Part shown: piece after piece, positions 33,604-42,814 of the stretch | How positions within the stretch are numbered: position 1 is the stretch's first letter | How the letters are laid out: every line of letters starts with the position of its first letter | NCBI GenBank assembly: GCA_963760125.1 | Contig: CAVXBV010000001.1 | Span: forward strand, 1 to 64,000 | From: RYN-111 sp963760125 | GTDB taxonomy: Bacteria; Actinomycetota; Actinomycetes; Mycobacteriales; SCTD01 | DNA length: 64,000 nucleotides | Reading direction: 5' to 3' | Position numbers and translations under genes: made by a program | The notes under the pieces: model-generated | Databases searched by the model: none | What the model was told of the DNA's origin: nothing | What the model saw: only the letters and a program-made list of their open reading frames with translations

Positions 33604-34755
33604 CTACTTCGCGGCCTTCAGCGGACCGTTGTACTGCAGGATGTCGATGCCCCGGGTGTAGTCGATGTTGTAGACGATCTTCGGGGTGATCCAGTACGAC
33701 GCCGACGTCGAGCCGCCGACCGGAACGAACCAGCCGACCTCGGAGATCTTGCCCTTGCCGTTGACGGTCAGGAAGCGCGTGCCGTGCTCGTAGGAGCCCA
33801 CGGCCACCAGGCCGCCGTCCTTCCAGGTCGGGTGCTCGTTGAACCAGTGCGAGGAGCAGCCGAGGCCGTTGATCGCGGGGTTGCCGTCGGCGTACGCACC
33901 GTTCTTGTAGGAGTAGGCGTCGGTCTCGCGCATCGTCTTGGTCTTGCGGTAGTTCGTGGTGTCGTAGACGTGCCACTTGGCAGAGTCGGCGTCGCACCGC
34001 TGCGTGGCGTTCGTCTCGCCCGCGACCAGCGCGAACTTGTCCTTGCCCGCGCGGGGCCAGATCACCGAGTGGATGAAGTAGTCGCTGTGGTTGCCCACGG
34101 CGAGCAGCTTCGGCTTCGTGACGCTCTGCCGGGCGTCCAGGAGCATCATCGGCGTGGTCGACGTGAGGATGATGCCGGGCGAGACCTCGGTGACGTCGTG
34201 GCCGCTCTTGCCCGGCAAGCCCTCGTTCCATTTGCCGAGGACCTTCGGCTGGTCCGGGCGGCGGAGGTCGACGACGGTACCGGTCGAGCCCCAGGTGTAC
34301 TTGCAGTCGAAGATGCAGCTGGTGGTGTGGTTGCCGGCGCCCGGGACGGTCGCGATCTCGATCGGGTTGGCGAGGTCCTGCAGGTCGTAGATGTGCAGGT
34401 TGTTGCTGGGCAGCGACTCGCTGAAGATCAGCAGCTTGTGCTTGCTGTCGACCGAGACGTCCTCGTTCTCGAACTTGAAGCCGACGGGGTGCGGCGTGCC
34501 GATGAGCGTGGGGTTCAGCGGGTCCTTGAGGGAGTAGATCGAGAAGTTCTTCCACGACGTGACGAACAGCAGGTCGCCGACCTGGCGCGCGCCGGTTGCC
34601 GTGCCGACCTCGAACGGGACGAGCTTGAGGTAGTCCACGTTGTCGCTGGTGAAGCCACCGGAGGACGGGCCGGCCGAGGCGGAACCCAGGGTGCCGGGGA
34701 CGGCTCCGGCGATCAGGGCGGCAGCGGTGGCGAGCAGGGCGAAGCGGCGCTTCAC
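33604..34755 (-). CDS. Secreted LVIVD-repeat protein (short paralogue)
   Basis: A 383-residue secreted beta-propeller-like protein. Signal peptide 1-28 (LLATAAALIAGAVPGTLGSASA). LVIVD-type repeats are seen as LLFVTSWKNFSIYSLKDPLNPTLIG and NNLHIYDLQDLANPIEI. Shares with its neighbour at 34829: ENEDVSV/ENEDIAV, NGLGCSSHWF/NAMGCSGHWF, YEHGTRFLTVN, IDYTRGIDIL. Four Cys suggest disulfides. GTG 34755 is supported by GGAG 5 bases upstream; longer frame runs antisense to nothing recognisable. Function unknown. Confidence 0.8.
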   Translation of the reverse strand: MKRRFALLATAAALIAGAVPGTLGSASAGPSSGGFTSDNVDYLKLVPFEVGTATGARQVGDLLFVTSWKNFSIYSLKDPLNPTLIGTPHPVGFKFENEDVSVDSKHKLLIFSESLPSNNLHIYDLQDLANPIEIATVPGAGNHTTSCIFDCKYTWGSTGTVVDLRRPDQPKVLGKWNEGLPGKSGHDVTEVSPGIILTSTTPMMLLDARQSVTKPKLLAVGNHSDYFIHSVIWPRAGKDKFALVAGETNATQRCDADSAKWHVYDTTNYRKTKTMRETDAYSYKNGAYADGNPAINGLGCSSHWFNEHPTWKDGGLVAVGSYEHGTRFLTVNGKGKISEVGWFVPVGGSTSASYWITPKIVYNIDYTRGIDILQYNGPLKAAK

Positions 34756-34828
34756 GAGGACTCCAGGGGAGAGGGGGGCTTGAGGTGCTTGTCTCAGGTG
34801 TTCGGCCCCGCCGGCCGATCTCCTGCCG

Positions 34829-36214
34829 CTAACGAGCGACTGCGTGCAACCGCGCGTGCTGAGCGGGCGTCGCCTCGACGCCCGCGCGGCAGAACTCCCG
34901 CATGGCCTTGGCGAAGGGGTCGACCACCCCGAGCTTGGACATCCAGGAGGCGTCGATCTGGGCGACGGTCGCCGCAGGCGCCTTCTGGTCGAAGCGCAGG
35001 ATGTCGATGCCGGAGTGGTAGTCGATTGACCAGACGACGTCGCTGCCATCGGTCGTGGGCATCCAGAACGCCTCGGAGGTGGCGCCGCGGACGGGCTGGA
35101 AGAAGCCGACCTGGTTGATCTTGCCCGTCTTGGCGTTGACCTTGAGGAAGCGCGTCCCGTGCTCGTACCAGGCAGCGGTGACCAGGATCGACCCGTCCTT
35201 GGCCGTCTTCTGGGTGAACCAGTGACCGGAGCAACCCATCGCGTTGACCTGCGGGTTACCGTCGGTCATCTTCCCGGAGACAGGACGCAGCACGTCGATC
35301 TGCGTCATCTGGACGCCCTTGTCGAACCCGGCCATCGACCAGGTCGAGAACGCCCCGGCGTTGCCCTTGCAGGTGCCGGTGAAGTTGCTCTCGCCGTTGC
35401 CGAGGAGCAGCTCACCCGGGCGCAGCGGGCCACCGAGGGACTCGCCCGCCTTGCGGGGGACGTACTTCTCCGCACCGACGCGGATGTTGTTGTGCTGGTA
35501 GTTGGTGTTCTTGGTGACCGTCCCGGTCGTGATCTTCTTCAGCGTCAGCGGGTTGCCGCCGACCTGGCGGAACGCCACGATCGGGGACGTGTCGGCGATC
35601 CAGAGACCGGTCGAGTCCTCGTGCAGGTTGTGGCCGGAGGCGCCGCCCATGAGCCCGCCCCAGGACTGCGCCCTCGGGAGCTCGACCGGGTTGGTGCGGT
35701 CCCGGACGTCGAAGGTCTGGCCCTCGGAGCCGTAGAGGTAGGTGCAGGGCGTGTTCGCGCAGACGACCGTGTGGGCGCCGCCCGGGGCGAGCGTGCCCGT
35801 GATGCGCGGCAGCGACGGGTCGCTGACGTCGACCACGTGGAGGTAGAGGAACCCCTCGAACTCGGTGAGGAACGCAGTCTTGCCGTCCTCCGAGACCGCG
35901 ATGTCCTCGTTCTCCCAGTTGTACATCGGGAGGTGGCCGAGCAGCAGCGGCTTCGTCGGGTCGGTCGCGTCGTAGATCGACAGGCCTGCGGCGCCGCTCA
36001 CGAACGCGCGGACCTGGCTGCCGACCTTGCGCACCTCCATGGAGACGCCTGCGCCGTCCAGCGGCAGGGTGCCCACGTGGGTGACGTTCGAGGAGCGCGG
36101 CTCCGCACCGGACGCAGGCAGCACCGGGGGAACCGGCACGGGCGGCGCCGCGACGGCGACGCCTCCGAGCACGAGACCGGCGGTAGCGGCCAGGGCGATC
36201 AGGGTGCGGCGCAC
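34829..36214 (-). CDS. Secreted LVIVD-repeat protein (long paralogue)
   Basis: A 461-residue secreted protein, first of the four exported proteins. Signal peptide 1-23 (LIALAATAGLVLGGVAVAAP), Pro-rich linker, then LVIVD-type repeats (AFVSGAAGLSIYDATDPTKPLLLGHL; LYLHVVDVSDPSLPRITG). The C-terminal 40 residues add a helical tail absent from its paralogue. GTG 36214 has GGAG 5 bases upstream. Conserved blocks with the 383-residue paralogue show a gene duplication. Probable role at the cell surface, ligand unknown. Confidence 0.8.
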   Translation of the reverse strand: MRRTLIALAATAGLVLGGVAVAAPPVPVPPVLPASGAEPRSSNVTHVGTLPLDGAGVSMEVRKVGSQVRAFVSGAAGLSIYDATDPTKPLLLGHLPMYNWENEDIAVSEDGKTAFLTEFEGFLYLHVVDVSDPSLPRITGTLAPGGAHTVVCANTPCTYLYGSEGQTFDVRDRTNPVELPRAQSWGGLMGGASGHNLHEDSTGLWIADTSPIVAFRQVGGNPLTLKKITTGTVTKNTNYQHNNIRVGAEKYVPRKAGESLGGPLRPGELLLGNGESNFTGTCKGNAGAFSTWSMAGFDKGVQMTQIDVLRPVSGKMTDGNPQVNAMGCSGHWFTQKTAKDGSILVTAAWYEHGTRFLKVNAKTGKINQVGFFQPVRGATSEAFWMPTTDGSDVVWSIDYHSGIDILRFDQKAPAATVAQIDASWMSKLGVVDPFAKAMREFCRAGVEATPAQHARLHAVAR

Positions 36215-36294
36215 GCGTGCTCCAGGGTCAGGGGGTGGGGGTTGCCGGGTTCAACGACTCACTTCGCCGTCGGACGCGGGTTCCCTGCCTCCTG

Positions 36295-36726
36295 CTAGTG
36301 CGCGCCCATGCCCTCGGTGCCTGGCTGCACCAGCTCGACGAGGATGCCGCCGGAGCTCTTCGGGTGGATGAAGTTCACGCGCGAACCCGCCGTGCCGGTC
36401 CGTGGCTCGTCGTACAGCAGCCGGAGTCCCTCCCCGCGCAGGTGCTCGCTGGCGGCGTCGATGTCCTCGACGCGGTACGCCATCTGCTGGATGCCGGGGC
36501 CGTTCTTGTCCAGGAACTTCCCGATCGTGGTGTCGGGGTTCAGCGGCGAGAGCAGCTGGATGTACGAGCCGGACTCGCCGACCTCCATCATCGCCTCGCG
36601 GACGCCCTGCTCCTCGTTGACCTCCACGTGCACGCAGCGCATGCCGTAGCTCTTCTCGTAGAAGGCGATGGCGGTGTCGAGGTCGGCGACGGCGATGCCG
36701 ACGTGGTCGATGGCTGTGATGCGCAC
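36295..36726 (-). CDS. mce: Methylmalonyl-CoA/ethylmalonyl-CoA epimerase
   Basis: A 143-residue vicinal-oxygen-chelate protein. Metal ligands: His in ITAIDHVGIAVADL, Gln/His in the middle strands (GIQQMAYRV) and Glu in ILVELVQPG. It interconverts the 2S and 2R forms of methylmalonyl-CoA and, in known cases, ethylmalonyl-CoA, which MeaA needs. GTG 36726 has GGGAG upstream. Divergent from the thiolase gene with 77 bases between, as in the Rv1322A-Rv1323 arrangement of M. tuberculosis. Confidence 0.93.
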   Translation of the reverse strand: MRITAIDHVGIAVADLDTAIAFYEKSYGMRCVHVEVNEEQGVREAMMEVGESGSYIQLLSPLNPDTTIGKFLDKNGPGIQQMAYRVEDIDAASEHLRGEGLRLLYDEPRTGTAGSRVNFIHPKSSGGILVELVQPGTEGMGAH

Positions 36727-36764
36727 GACAGGCTCCCAGTGTTCTTCGGTCGGGCGGGCGCACC

Positions 36765-36770
36765 TATCGT
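36765..36770 (+). promoter_or_regulatory. Putative -10 element of the thiolase-meaB operon
   Basis: TATCGT about 33 bases before the ATG, with TTCTTC 17 bases upstream as a weak -35. The leader carries AGGAGG. Confidence 0.4.
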
Positions 36771-36803
36771 TGCAGGGACTCGCAGACGCAACAGGAGGCC
36801 CCC

Positions 36804-37991
36804 ATGACCAGTGTCATCGTCGCCGGTGCTCGTACGCCGATCGGAAAGCTGTCGGGGGCCCTCAAGGACTTCACGGCCATGGACCTGGGGGGTATCGCCA
36901 TCGCGGGCGCCCTGGAGCGGGCCGGCGTGAGCGGCGACCAGGTCGACTACGTGATCATGGGCCACGTCCTGCAGGCCGGCCAGGGGCAGATCACCGCCCG
37001 CCAGGCCGCGGTCAAGGGCGGCATCCCGATGAACGTCCCCGCACTGACCATCAACAAGGTCTGCCTGTCCGGCCTCGACGCCATCGCGCTCGCCGACCAG
37101 CTCATCCGTGCAGGTGAGGTCGAGGTCGTCGTCGCCGGCGGCATGGAGTCGATGACCAACGCGCCGTACCTCCTGCCGAAGGGTCGCCAGGGCTACCGCT
37201 ACGGCAACGCCGAGATCCTCGACGCGACGTTCCACGACGGCCTGTTCGACGCCTTCGACAAGGTCGCGATGGGTGAGGCGACCGAGGGAGCGGCCAAGAA
37301 CTTCACGACCCAGAGCCGCGAGGAGCAGGACGCGTTCGCCGCCCGCAGTCATGAGCTCGCCGCGAAGGCCATCAAGGACGGGTTGTTCGGCGACGAGATC
37401 GTCCCGGTCACCATCCCGCAGCGCAAGGGCGACGCGATCGTCGTGTCCGAGGACGAGGGCGTGCGCGGTGCGACGACGGCCGAGTCGCTGGCCAAGCTCA
37501 AGCCCGCGTTCGTCAAGGACGGCACGCTGACCGCCGGCAACGCCTCGCAGATCTCCGACGGGGCCGCGGCCGTCGTCGTGATGAGCAAGGAGAAGGCTGA
37601 GTCGCTCGGCCTCACGTGGCTGGCCGAGATCGGTGCCCACGGCATCGTCGCCGGCCCGGACAACTCCCTCCAGGAGCAGCCGGCCAACGCGATCAAGGCG
37701 GCGCTCGCCAAGGCCGGCAAGGACATCGGCGATGTTGATCTCTTCGAGCTGAACGAGGCCTTCGCCGCCGTCGGCATCGCCTCGACGCGCGCCCTCGGTG
37801 TCGACGCCGACAAGGTCAACGTCAACGGTGGCGCCATCGCCCTGGGCCACCCGATCGGTGCCTCCGGCGCCCGCGTCGTGCTGCACCTGGCGCTCGAGCT
37901 CCAGCGCCGCGGTGGCGGTCTGGGTGCCGCGGCGCTCTGCGGTGGCGGTGGCCAGGGCGACGCGCTGCTCATCACCGTCCCCAAGAGCTAG
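36804..37991 (+). CDS. Acetyl-CoA C-acetyltransferase (thiolase)
   Basis: A 395-residue biosynthetic-type thiolase that condenses two acetyl-CoA to acetoacetyl-CoA, feeding the hydroxybutyryl-CoA dehydrogenase. Acyl-accepting Cys in INKVCLSGLDA, catalytic His in GGAIALGHPIGASGAR and the second Cys in AALCGGGGQGDA are present. AGGAGG is 5 bases before ATG 36804. meaB starts at the very next base after its stop, linking thiolase and mutase chaperone in one operon. Confidence 0.94.
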   Translation: MTSVIVAGARTPIGKLSGALKDFTAMDLGGIAIAGALERAGVSGDQVDYVIMGHVLQAGQGQITARQAAVKGGIPMNVPALTINKVCLSGLDAIALADQLIRAGEVEVVVAGGMESMTNAPYLLPKGRQGYRYGNAEILDATFHDGLFDAFDKVAMGEATEGAAKNFTTQSREEQDAFAARSHELAAKAIKDGLFGDEIVPVTIPQRKGDAIVVSEDEGVRGATTAESLAKLKPAFVKDGTLTAGNASQISDGAAAVVVMSKEKAESLGLTWLAEIGAHGIVAGPDNSLQEQPANAIKAALAKAGKDIGDVDLFELNEAFAAVGIASTRALGVDADKVNVNGGAIALGHPIGASGARVVLHLALELQRRGGGLGAAALCGGGGQGDALLITVPKS

Positions 37992-38948
37992 GTGGTCGTA
38001 CGCCGGGCTCTCGACGTCCCGGACCTCGTCGCGCGCGCCGAGGCCGGTGAGGCGCGGGCAGTGGCCCGACTCATCACCCTCGTCGAGGACGCCTCCCCGT
38101 CCCTGCGCGAGGTGATGGCCCTGCTCGCCCCCCGGGCGGGGCACGCCCGTGTCGTCGGGCTGACTGGCTCACCGGGGGTCGGGAAGTCCACGTCGACCAG
38201 CGCCCTCGTGGCGGCGTACCGGCGTCGAGGTCTGCGCGTCGGTGTGCTCGCCATCGATCCCTCCTCGCCGTTCTCCGGTGGGGCGCTGCTCGGCGACCGG
38301 GTCCGCATGCAGGAGCACGCCACGGACGAGGGCGTGTTCATCCGCTCGATGGCGACGCGTGGGCACCTGGGTGGGTTGTCGTGGGCGACGCCCCAGGCGC
38401 TGCGCGTCCTGTCGGCCGCGGGGTTCGACGTCGTGCTCATCGAGACGGTGGGCGTCGGGCAGGCGGAGCTCGAGATCGCCTCGCTCGCCGACACGACCCT
38501 GGTCCTGCTGGCCCCCGGGATGGGCGATGGCATCCAGGCCGCCAAGGCCGGGATCCTGGAAGTGGCTGACGTGTTCGTCGTGAACAAGGCCGACCGCGAC
38601 GGGGCGGACACGGTGGCGCGCGACCTGCGGTACATGCTCTCGCTCGGTGACCGGCGCACCGACGACGGCTGGCGGGTGCCGATCGTCAAGACCGTTGCCT
38701 CGCGGGGGGAGGGCGCCGACGAGGTGATCGACGAGATCGGTCGGCACGGCGACTGGCTCGCCTCCTCCGGCCGGCTCGACGAGCGCCGGGTGCGGCGGGC
38801 GGCCGACGAGGTCGAGGCGATCGCACTGACCTCGCTGCGCGTGGATCTCCGTTCCGGCCCCGACCTGGTTGCCGTCGCGGCTCGGGTGGCGGCTGGGGAG
38901 CTCGATCCCTACACGGCCGCCGACGAGCTGGTGGCCGGCCGTGCCTGA
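37992..38948 (+). CDS. meaB: Methylmalonyl/ethylmalonyl-CoA mutase-associated GTPase MeaB
   Basis: A 318-residue G3E-family GTPase that gates B12 loading and protects the mutase from inactivation. P-loop GSPGVGKST at about 58-66, switch region with IDPSSPFSGGALLGDRVRM, ETVGVGQAELE and base recognition NKAD. The partner is probably MeaA (10.8 kb), since no methylmalonyl-CoA mutase MutAB is in the window. GTG 37992 immediately follows the thiolase stop, so translation is coupled. Confidence 0.93.
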   Translation: MVVRRALDVPDLVARAEAGEARAVARLITLVEDASPSLREVMALLAPRAGHARVVGLTGSPGVGKSTSTSALVAAYRRRGLRVGVLAIDPSSPFSGGALLGDRVRMQEHATDEGVFIRSMATRGHLGGLSWATPQALRVLSAAGFDVVLIETVGVGQAELEIASLADTTLVLLAPGMGDGIQAAKAGILEVADVFVVNKADRDGADTVARDLRYMLSLGDRRTDDGWRVPIVKTVASRGEGADEVIDEIGRHGDWLASSGRLDERRVRRAADEVEAIALTSLRVDLRSGPDLVAVAARVAAGELDPYTAADELVAGRA

Positions 38949-38973
38949 GACCCTGACCCGAAGGACCGCACCG

Positions 38974-39378
38974 GTGAATCCCCAGTCCCTTGACCTGCAG
39001 CCGCACCCCGAGGGCGGGTGGTACCGCGAGACCTGGCGTTCGCCCGAGACCGTAGACACCTCGGCGGGGTCTCGCTCTGCCGGGACATCGATCCTCTATC
39101 TGCTCGAGCCCGGCCAGGCCTCCGCGTGGCACCGGGTCCGGTCCGCCGAGCTGTGGCTCTGGCAGGGCGGGGGTTCCCTGCTGCTCTCTCTCGGAGGTAC
39201 GTCGGCCCAGCCGGCCCTCGACCGGACCGTCGAGCTCGGCCCGGAGGGAGTGCTCCAGCACCTCGTCCAGCCCGGTGAGTGGCAGGCGGCCACTCCGACC
39301 GGAGACCAGTCCGCGGTGTGCGGCTGCGTGGTCGTGCCCGGGTTCGACTTCGCCGACTTCGAGCTGGAGGTCCGGTGA
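38974..39378 (+). CDS. Cupin superfamily protein, DUF985
   Basis: A 134-residue DUF985 cupin. Family pattern: LDLQPHPEGGWYRETWRSP, SILYLLEPGQASAWHRVRSAELWLWQGG, VQPGEWQAA and VVPGFDFADFEL. The His and Glu of a metal or sugar pocket are visible. AAGGA is 8 bases before GTG 38974; a GTG at 38941 overlapping meaB is less likely. Substrate unknown. Same operon direction as meaB. Confidence 0.83.
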   Translation: MNPQSLDLQPHPEGGWYRETWRSPETVDTSAGSRSAGTSILYLLEPGQASAWHRVRSAELWLWQGGGSLLLSLGGTSAQPALDRTVELGPEGVLQHLVQPGEWQAATPTGDQSAVCGCVVVPGFDFADFELEVR

Positions 39379-39665
39379 GCAGCGTCGCGCACGGCGAGCG
39401 GTCCCTGGCGCTGCGGGCACTTCACCTGGTGGCTCTGGTCGAGACGACCTCCTTCGCCGTGCTGCTGGTCTGCTCGGTGCTCAAGCGGACGACGTCCTTC
39501 GACGCCGTCCCGGTGATGGGCCCGATCCACGGCGCCCTGTTCGTCGCCTTGGTGCTGCTCGTGCTGCAGACGCGGCCTCAGCTCGGTTGGAGCGGCCTGC
39601 GGACCTTGGTGGTCCTGACGATCGGTTCGCCGTTCGCCCACTTCTTCGTCCGCAAGGCGGTCTGA
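39375..39665 (+). CDS. DUF3817 small membrane protein
   Basis: A 96-residue membrane protein with three helices (LALRALHLVALVETTSFAVLL; MGPIHGALFVALVLLVL; LRTLVVLTIGSPFAHFF). The His in GPIHG and the pattern PFAHFFV are typical of DUF3817 (YdzA-like). The GTG start overlaps the cupin stop by 4 bases. Unknown function. Confidence 0.8.
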   Translation: MSSVAHGERSLALRALHLVALVETTSFAVLLVCSVLKRTTSFDAVPVMGPIHGALFVALVLLVLQTRPQLGWSGLRTLVVLTIGSPFAHFFVRKAV

Positions 39666-39680
39666 GCCCCGCGACGGGGC
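39666..39680. terminator. Short GC hairpin between convergent genes
   Basis: GCCCCG at 39666-39671 pairs with CGGGGC at 39675-39680 around a 3-base loop, between the DUF3817 and hydrolase genes. Confidence 0.45.
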
Positions 39681-39686
39681 CGATCC

Positions 39687-40582
39687 TCACGTGACGGCGG
39701 CGGCGAGCTCGCTGAGGATCCTCGGCAGGAGCGAGATCGTGATGCTCAGGTGTCCGTGCTCGTCGAACAGGTGGCTCGACGCGCCGGGCACCTGTGCTGC
39801 CAGCCACTGCCCGTGGCTGAACGGCACCATGAGGTCCTGTGCTCCCTGCCAGATCGAGACCGGCACAGCGACCTCAGCCAGGAAGAAGCCCCAGGGCTGG
39901 GTGAAGGCCAGGTCGTCGTCCAGCCACCCGTGGTGGCCGATCTCGACCGCCTTCCGGAAGGTCGCAGCGACGTGCTCCGCGGCGACCCCGCTGAGAGCCG
40001 CTCGATCCACGTCGGGTACCAGTCCGCCCAGGGAGTCCGCGACGCCGGCTCCCGTCACGGAGCGCATCTCGGCAGCCCACGTCATGACCCCCGGCTCGAC
40101 GACGGCACGACCCGCGAGCGCCTGGGTGAACTCGACGACGTTCTCCTCGCCCATGCCGGCGAGGAAGTCCAGCCCCTGCGCGTCGTAGGGCGCGACCCCG
40201 GCGACGCTGGCCACGGCGCGACAGCGACCGGGGAGCAGCGCGCCGCAGGCGAGGGCGTGCGGTCCACCACCGGACACGCCGTAGGTGACGAAGTCCCCTA
40301 GCCCCAAGGCATCGAGGACCACTGCCGTGTCTGCCGCAGCATCAGCGACGGTCCGGCCGGGTGCGGGGGTGCTGGCGCCGTACCCGGGTCGGCCGTAGGT
40401 GATCCAACGCAGACCTGCCTCGCGGGCAGCAGCGATGGCTGCGTCGTCGCTGACCGGCCCGGTGGGCGTGCCCCCGTGATAGACGACCGGGAGGCCCGGG
40501 CCCTTACTGTCGACGACCTCGAGCACACGACCGTCGGGAGCAGTGACCATCATGGGCAGAACCTGCCACATCTGCGCCCTAC

Positions 40583-40586
<4 letters not shown>
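39687..40586 (-). CDS. Alpha/beta fold hydrolase
   Basis: A 299-residue alpha/beta hydrolase. GRPGYGAS, nucleophile Ser in TYGVSGGGPHALA, acid in WQGAQDLMVPFSHG, His in DEHGHLS. Possible esterase or peptidase-type; no substrate clue. GTG 40586 overlaps the moaA stop by 4 bases, but the GGAGG lies only 1 base before it, so a start at ATG 40571 or at ATG 40553/40550 is possible. Confidence 0.8.
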
Positions 40587-41572
<986 letters not shown>

Positions 41573-41578
41573 CTGCTC

Positions 41579-41584
41579 AGGGTA
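41579..41584 (-). promoter_or_regulatory. -10 element of moaA (leaderless pattern)
   Basis: TACCCT on the minus strand, 6 bases before GTG 41572. Confidence 0.45.
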
Positions 41585-41690
41585 GGCCCGCGCAGAAGAT
41601 CTTGAGCGATGTGCGCGAGGTCACAGAACTCGGTCCGTTGACAGGGGTGACTGGCCAGACCGGCCAGCACCTGACACGGAGGTAACCCCC

Positions 41691-41831
41691 TTGAAGCGTG
41701 TTCTCGCTGTCGCCGCCCTGCTCCTCGGTACTGCTGCTGCGGTTGCTGTCCCGGCCTCCGCCGAGACGGCCTGCCTGACCGTGCACGTGCAGGTCAACGA
41801 CACCGTGGTGGACCAGGCGCCCTGCGTCTGA
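41691..41831 (+). CDS. Tiny secreted peptide with two cysteines
   Basis: A 46-codon gene with a TTG start. Residues 1-24 are a classical signal peptide (MKRVLAVAALLLGTAAA then VAVPASA), leaving a mature peptide of about 22 residues with Cys near each end (ETACLTVHVQVNDTVVDQAP then CV). GGAGG at 41678-41682 is 8 bases upstream and a stable hairpin follows the stop. TTGACA at 41638-41643 is a -35 candidate. Function unknown; the signal, ribosome site and terminator together support a real gene. Confidence 0.7.
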   Translation: MKRVLAVAALLLGTAAAVAVPASAETACLTVHVQVNDTVVDQAPCV

Positions 41832-41841
41832 GCCAGCCCGT

Positions 41842-41878
41842 ACGGAGCCGCCGGTGACCTCGGTCCCGGCGGCTCCGT
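41842..41878 (+). terminator. Terminator hairpin after the secreted peptide
   Basis: 13-bp perfect stem (41842-41854 with 41866-41878) and 11-base loop, 10 bases after the peptide stop. Confidence 0.7.
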
Positions 41879-41902
41879 CGTCTGTCGGCGATACTTGAGC
41901 CC

Positions 41903-42814
41903 ATGCAGCGACGTCCCACTGACCTGAACATCGCCGGCGCCGTGGACCTGTCCCGGCTGGCCAAGCCCGCCGCAGGGGCTCCCGGCGCGCCGGTGGCCAG
42001 CACCAGCCCGTACGTGCTGGACGTGACGCAGGAGGAGTTCGAGGAGAAGGTCCTCCGCGCCTCGCTGCAGGTGCCGGTCCTCGTCGACTTCTGGGCCGAG
42101 TGGTGTGGGCCGTGCAAGCAGCTCAGCCCGATCCTCGAGAGGTTGGCCGACGAGGCCGCCGGCGCGTGGATCCTGGCCAAGGTCGATGTCGATGCCAACC
42201 AGGAGCTGTCGACGCAGCTGCAGATCCAGAGCATCCCCGCGGTGTTCCTCGCGCTGGGTGGTCGCCTCGTTCCGGGGTTCCAGGGCGCGCTGCCGGAGGC
42301 GCAGCTCCGCGACTTCCTGACCCAGGTCATGGCCGCCGCCCAGCAGGCCGGGCTGCCCGGCCCCGGCGGCGACCCCGAGGAGGCGCCGGCGCTCCCGCCC
42401 GTCGACCCGGAGCTGCTCGCGGCCGAGGACGCCCTCGCCGCCGAGGACTACGCCGCGGCACTGGGGGCGTACGACGCCCTGCTGGCCCGCAAGCCCGGTG
42501 ACGCCGAGGCGACCCTCGGGAAGGCCTGGGCCTCGCTCCTGCAGCGCGCCGTCCACCTCGACCCGGCGACGACGCTGGCCGCTGCCGCAGCAGCCCCGGA
42601 CGACGTCGACGCGCAGACCGCCGCGGCGGACGTGGAGGTCCTGACCGAGCAGATCCAGCCCGCGATCGACCGCCTCATCGGCTTCGTGCGACGGTCGGCC
42701 GGCGAGGACCGCGACCGGGCGCGGGTTCACCTGCTCGAGCTGTTCAGCGTCCTTGACCCGGAGGACGAGCGGATCGTCACCGGGCGCCGATCCCTGTCGA
42801 ACGCCCTCTACTGA
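41903..42814 (+). CDS. Thioredoxin-TPR co-chaperone (CnoX/YbbN-like)
   Basis: A 303-residue protein with a disordered N-terminus, a thioredoxin domain (37-140; active site W67-C68-G69-P70-C71) and a helical TPR-like tail (PELLAAEDALAAEDYAAALGAYDALLARKPGD). The layout is that of YbbN/CnoX, which holds unfolding proteins. The same thioredoxin-glgB adjacency is seen in M. tuberculosis (Rv1324). Its end overlaps the opposite glgB stop by 7 bases. No clear ribosome site before ATG 41903. Confidence 0.9.
   Translation: MQRRPTDLNIAGAVDLSRLAKPAAGAPGAPVASTSPYVLDVTQEEFEEKVLRASLQVPVLVDFWAEWCGPCKQLSPILERLADEAAGAWILAKVDVDANQELSTQLQIQSIPAVFLALGGRLVPGFQGALPEAQLRDFLTQVMAAAQQAGLPGPGGDPEEAPALPPVDPELLAAEDALAAEDYAAALGAYDALLARKPGDAEATLGKAWASLLQRAVHLDPATTLAAAAAAPDDVDAQTAAADVEVLTEQIQPAIDRLIGFVRRSAGEDRDRARVHLLELFSVLDPEDERIVTGRRSLSNALY

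Noticed and set aside
41651..41667. Palindrome CTGGCCAGACCGGCCAG before the secreted peptide gene as an operator
   Set aside because: Seen once only; short GC palindromes are frequent in this DNA and no second copy was found.
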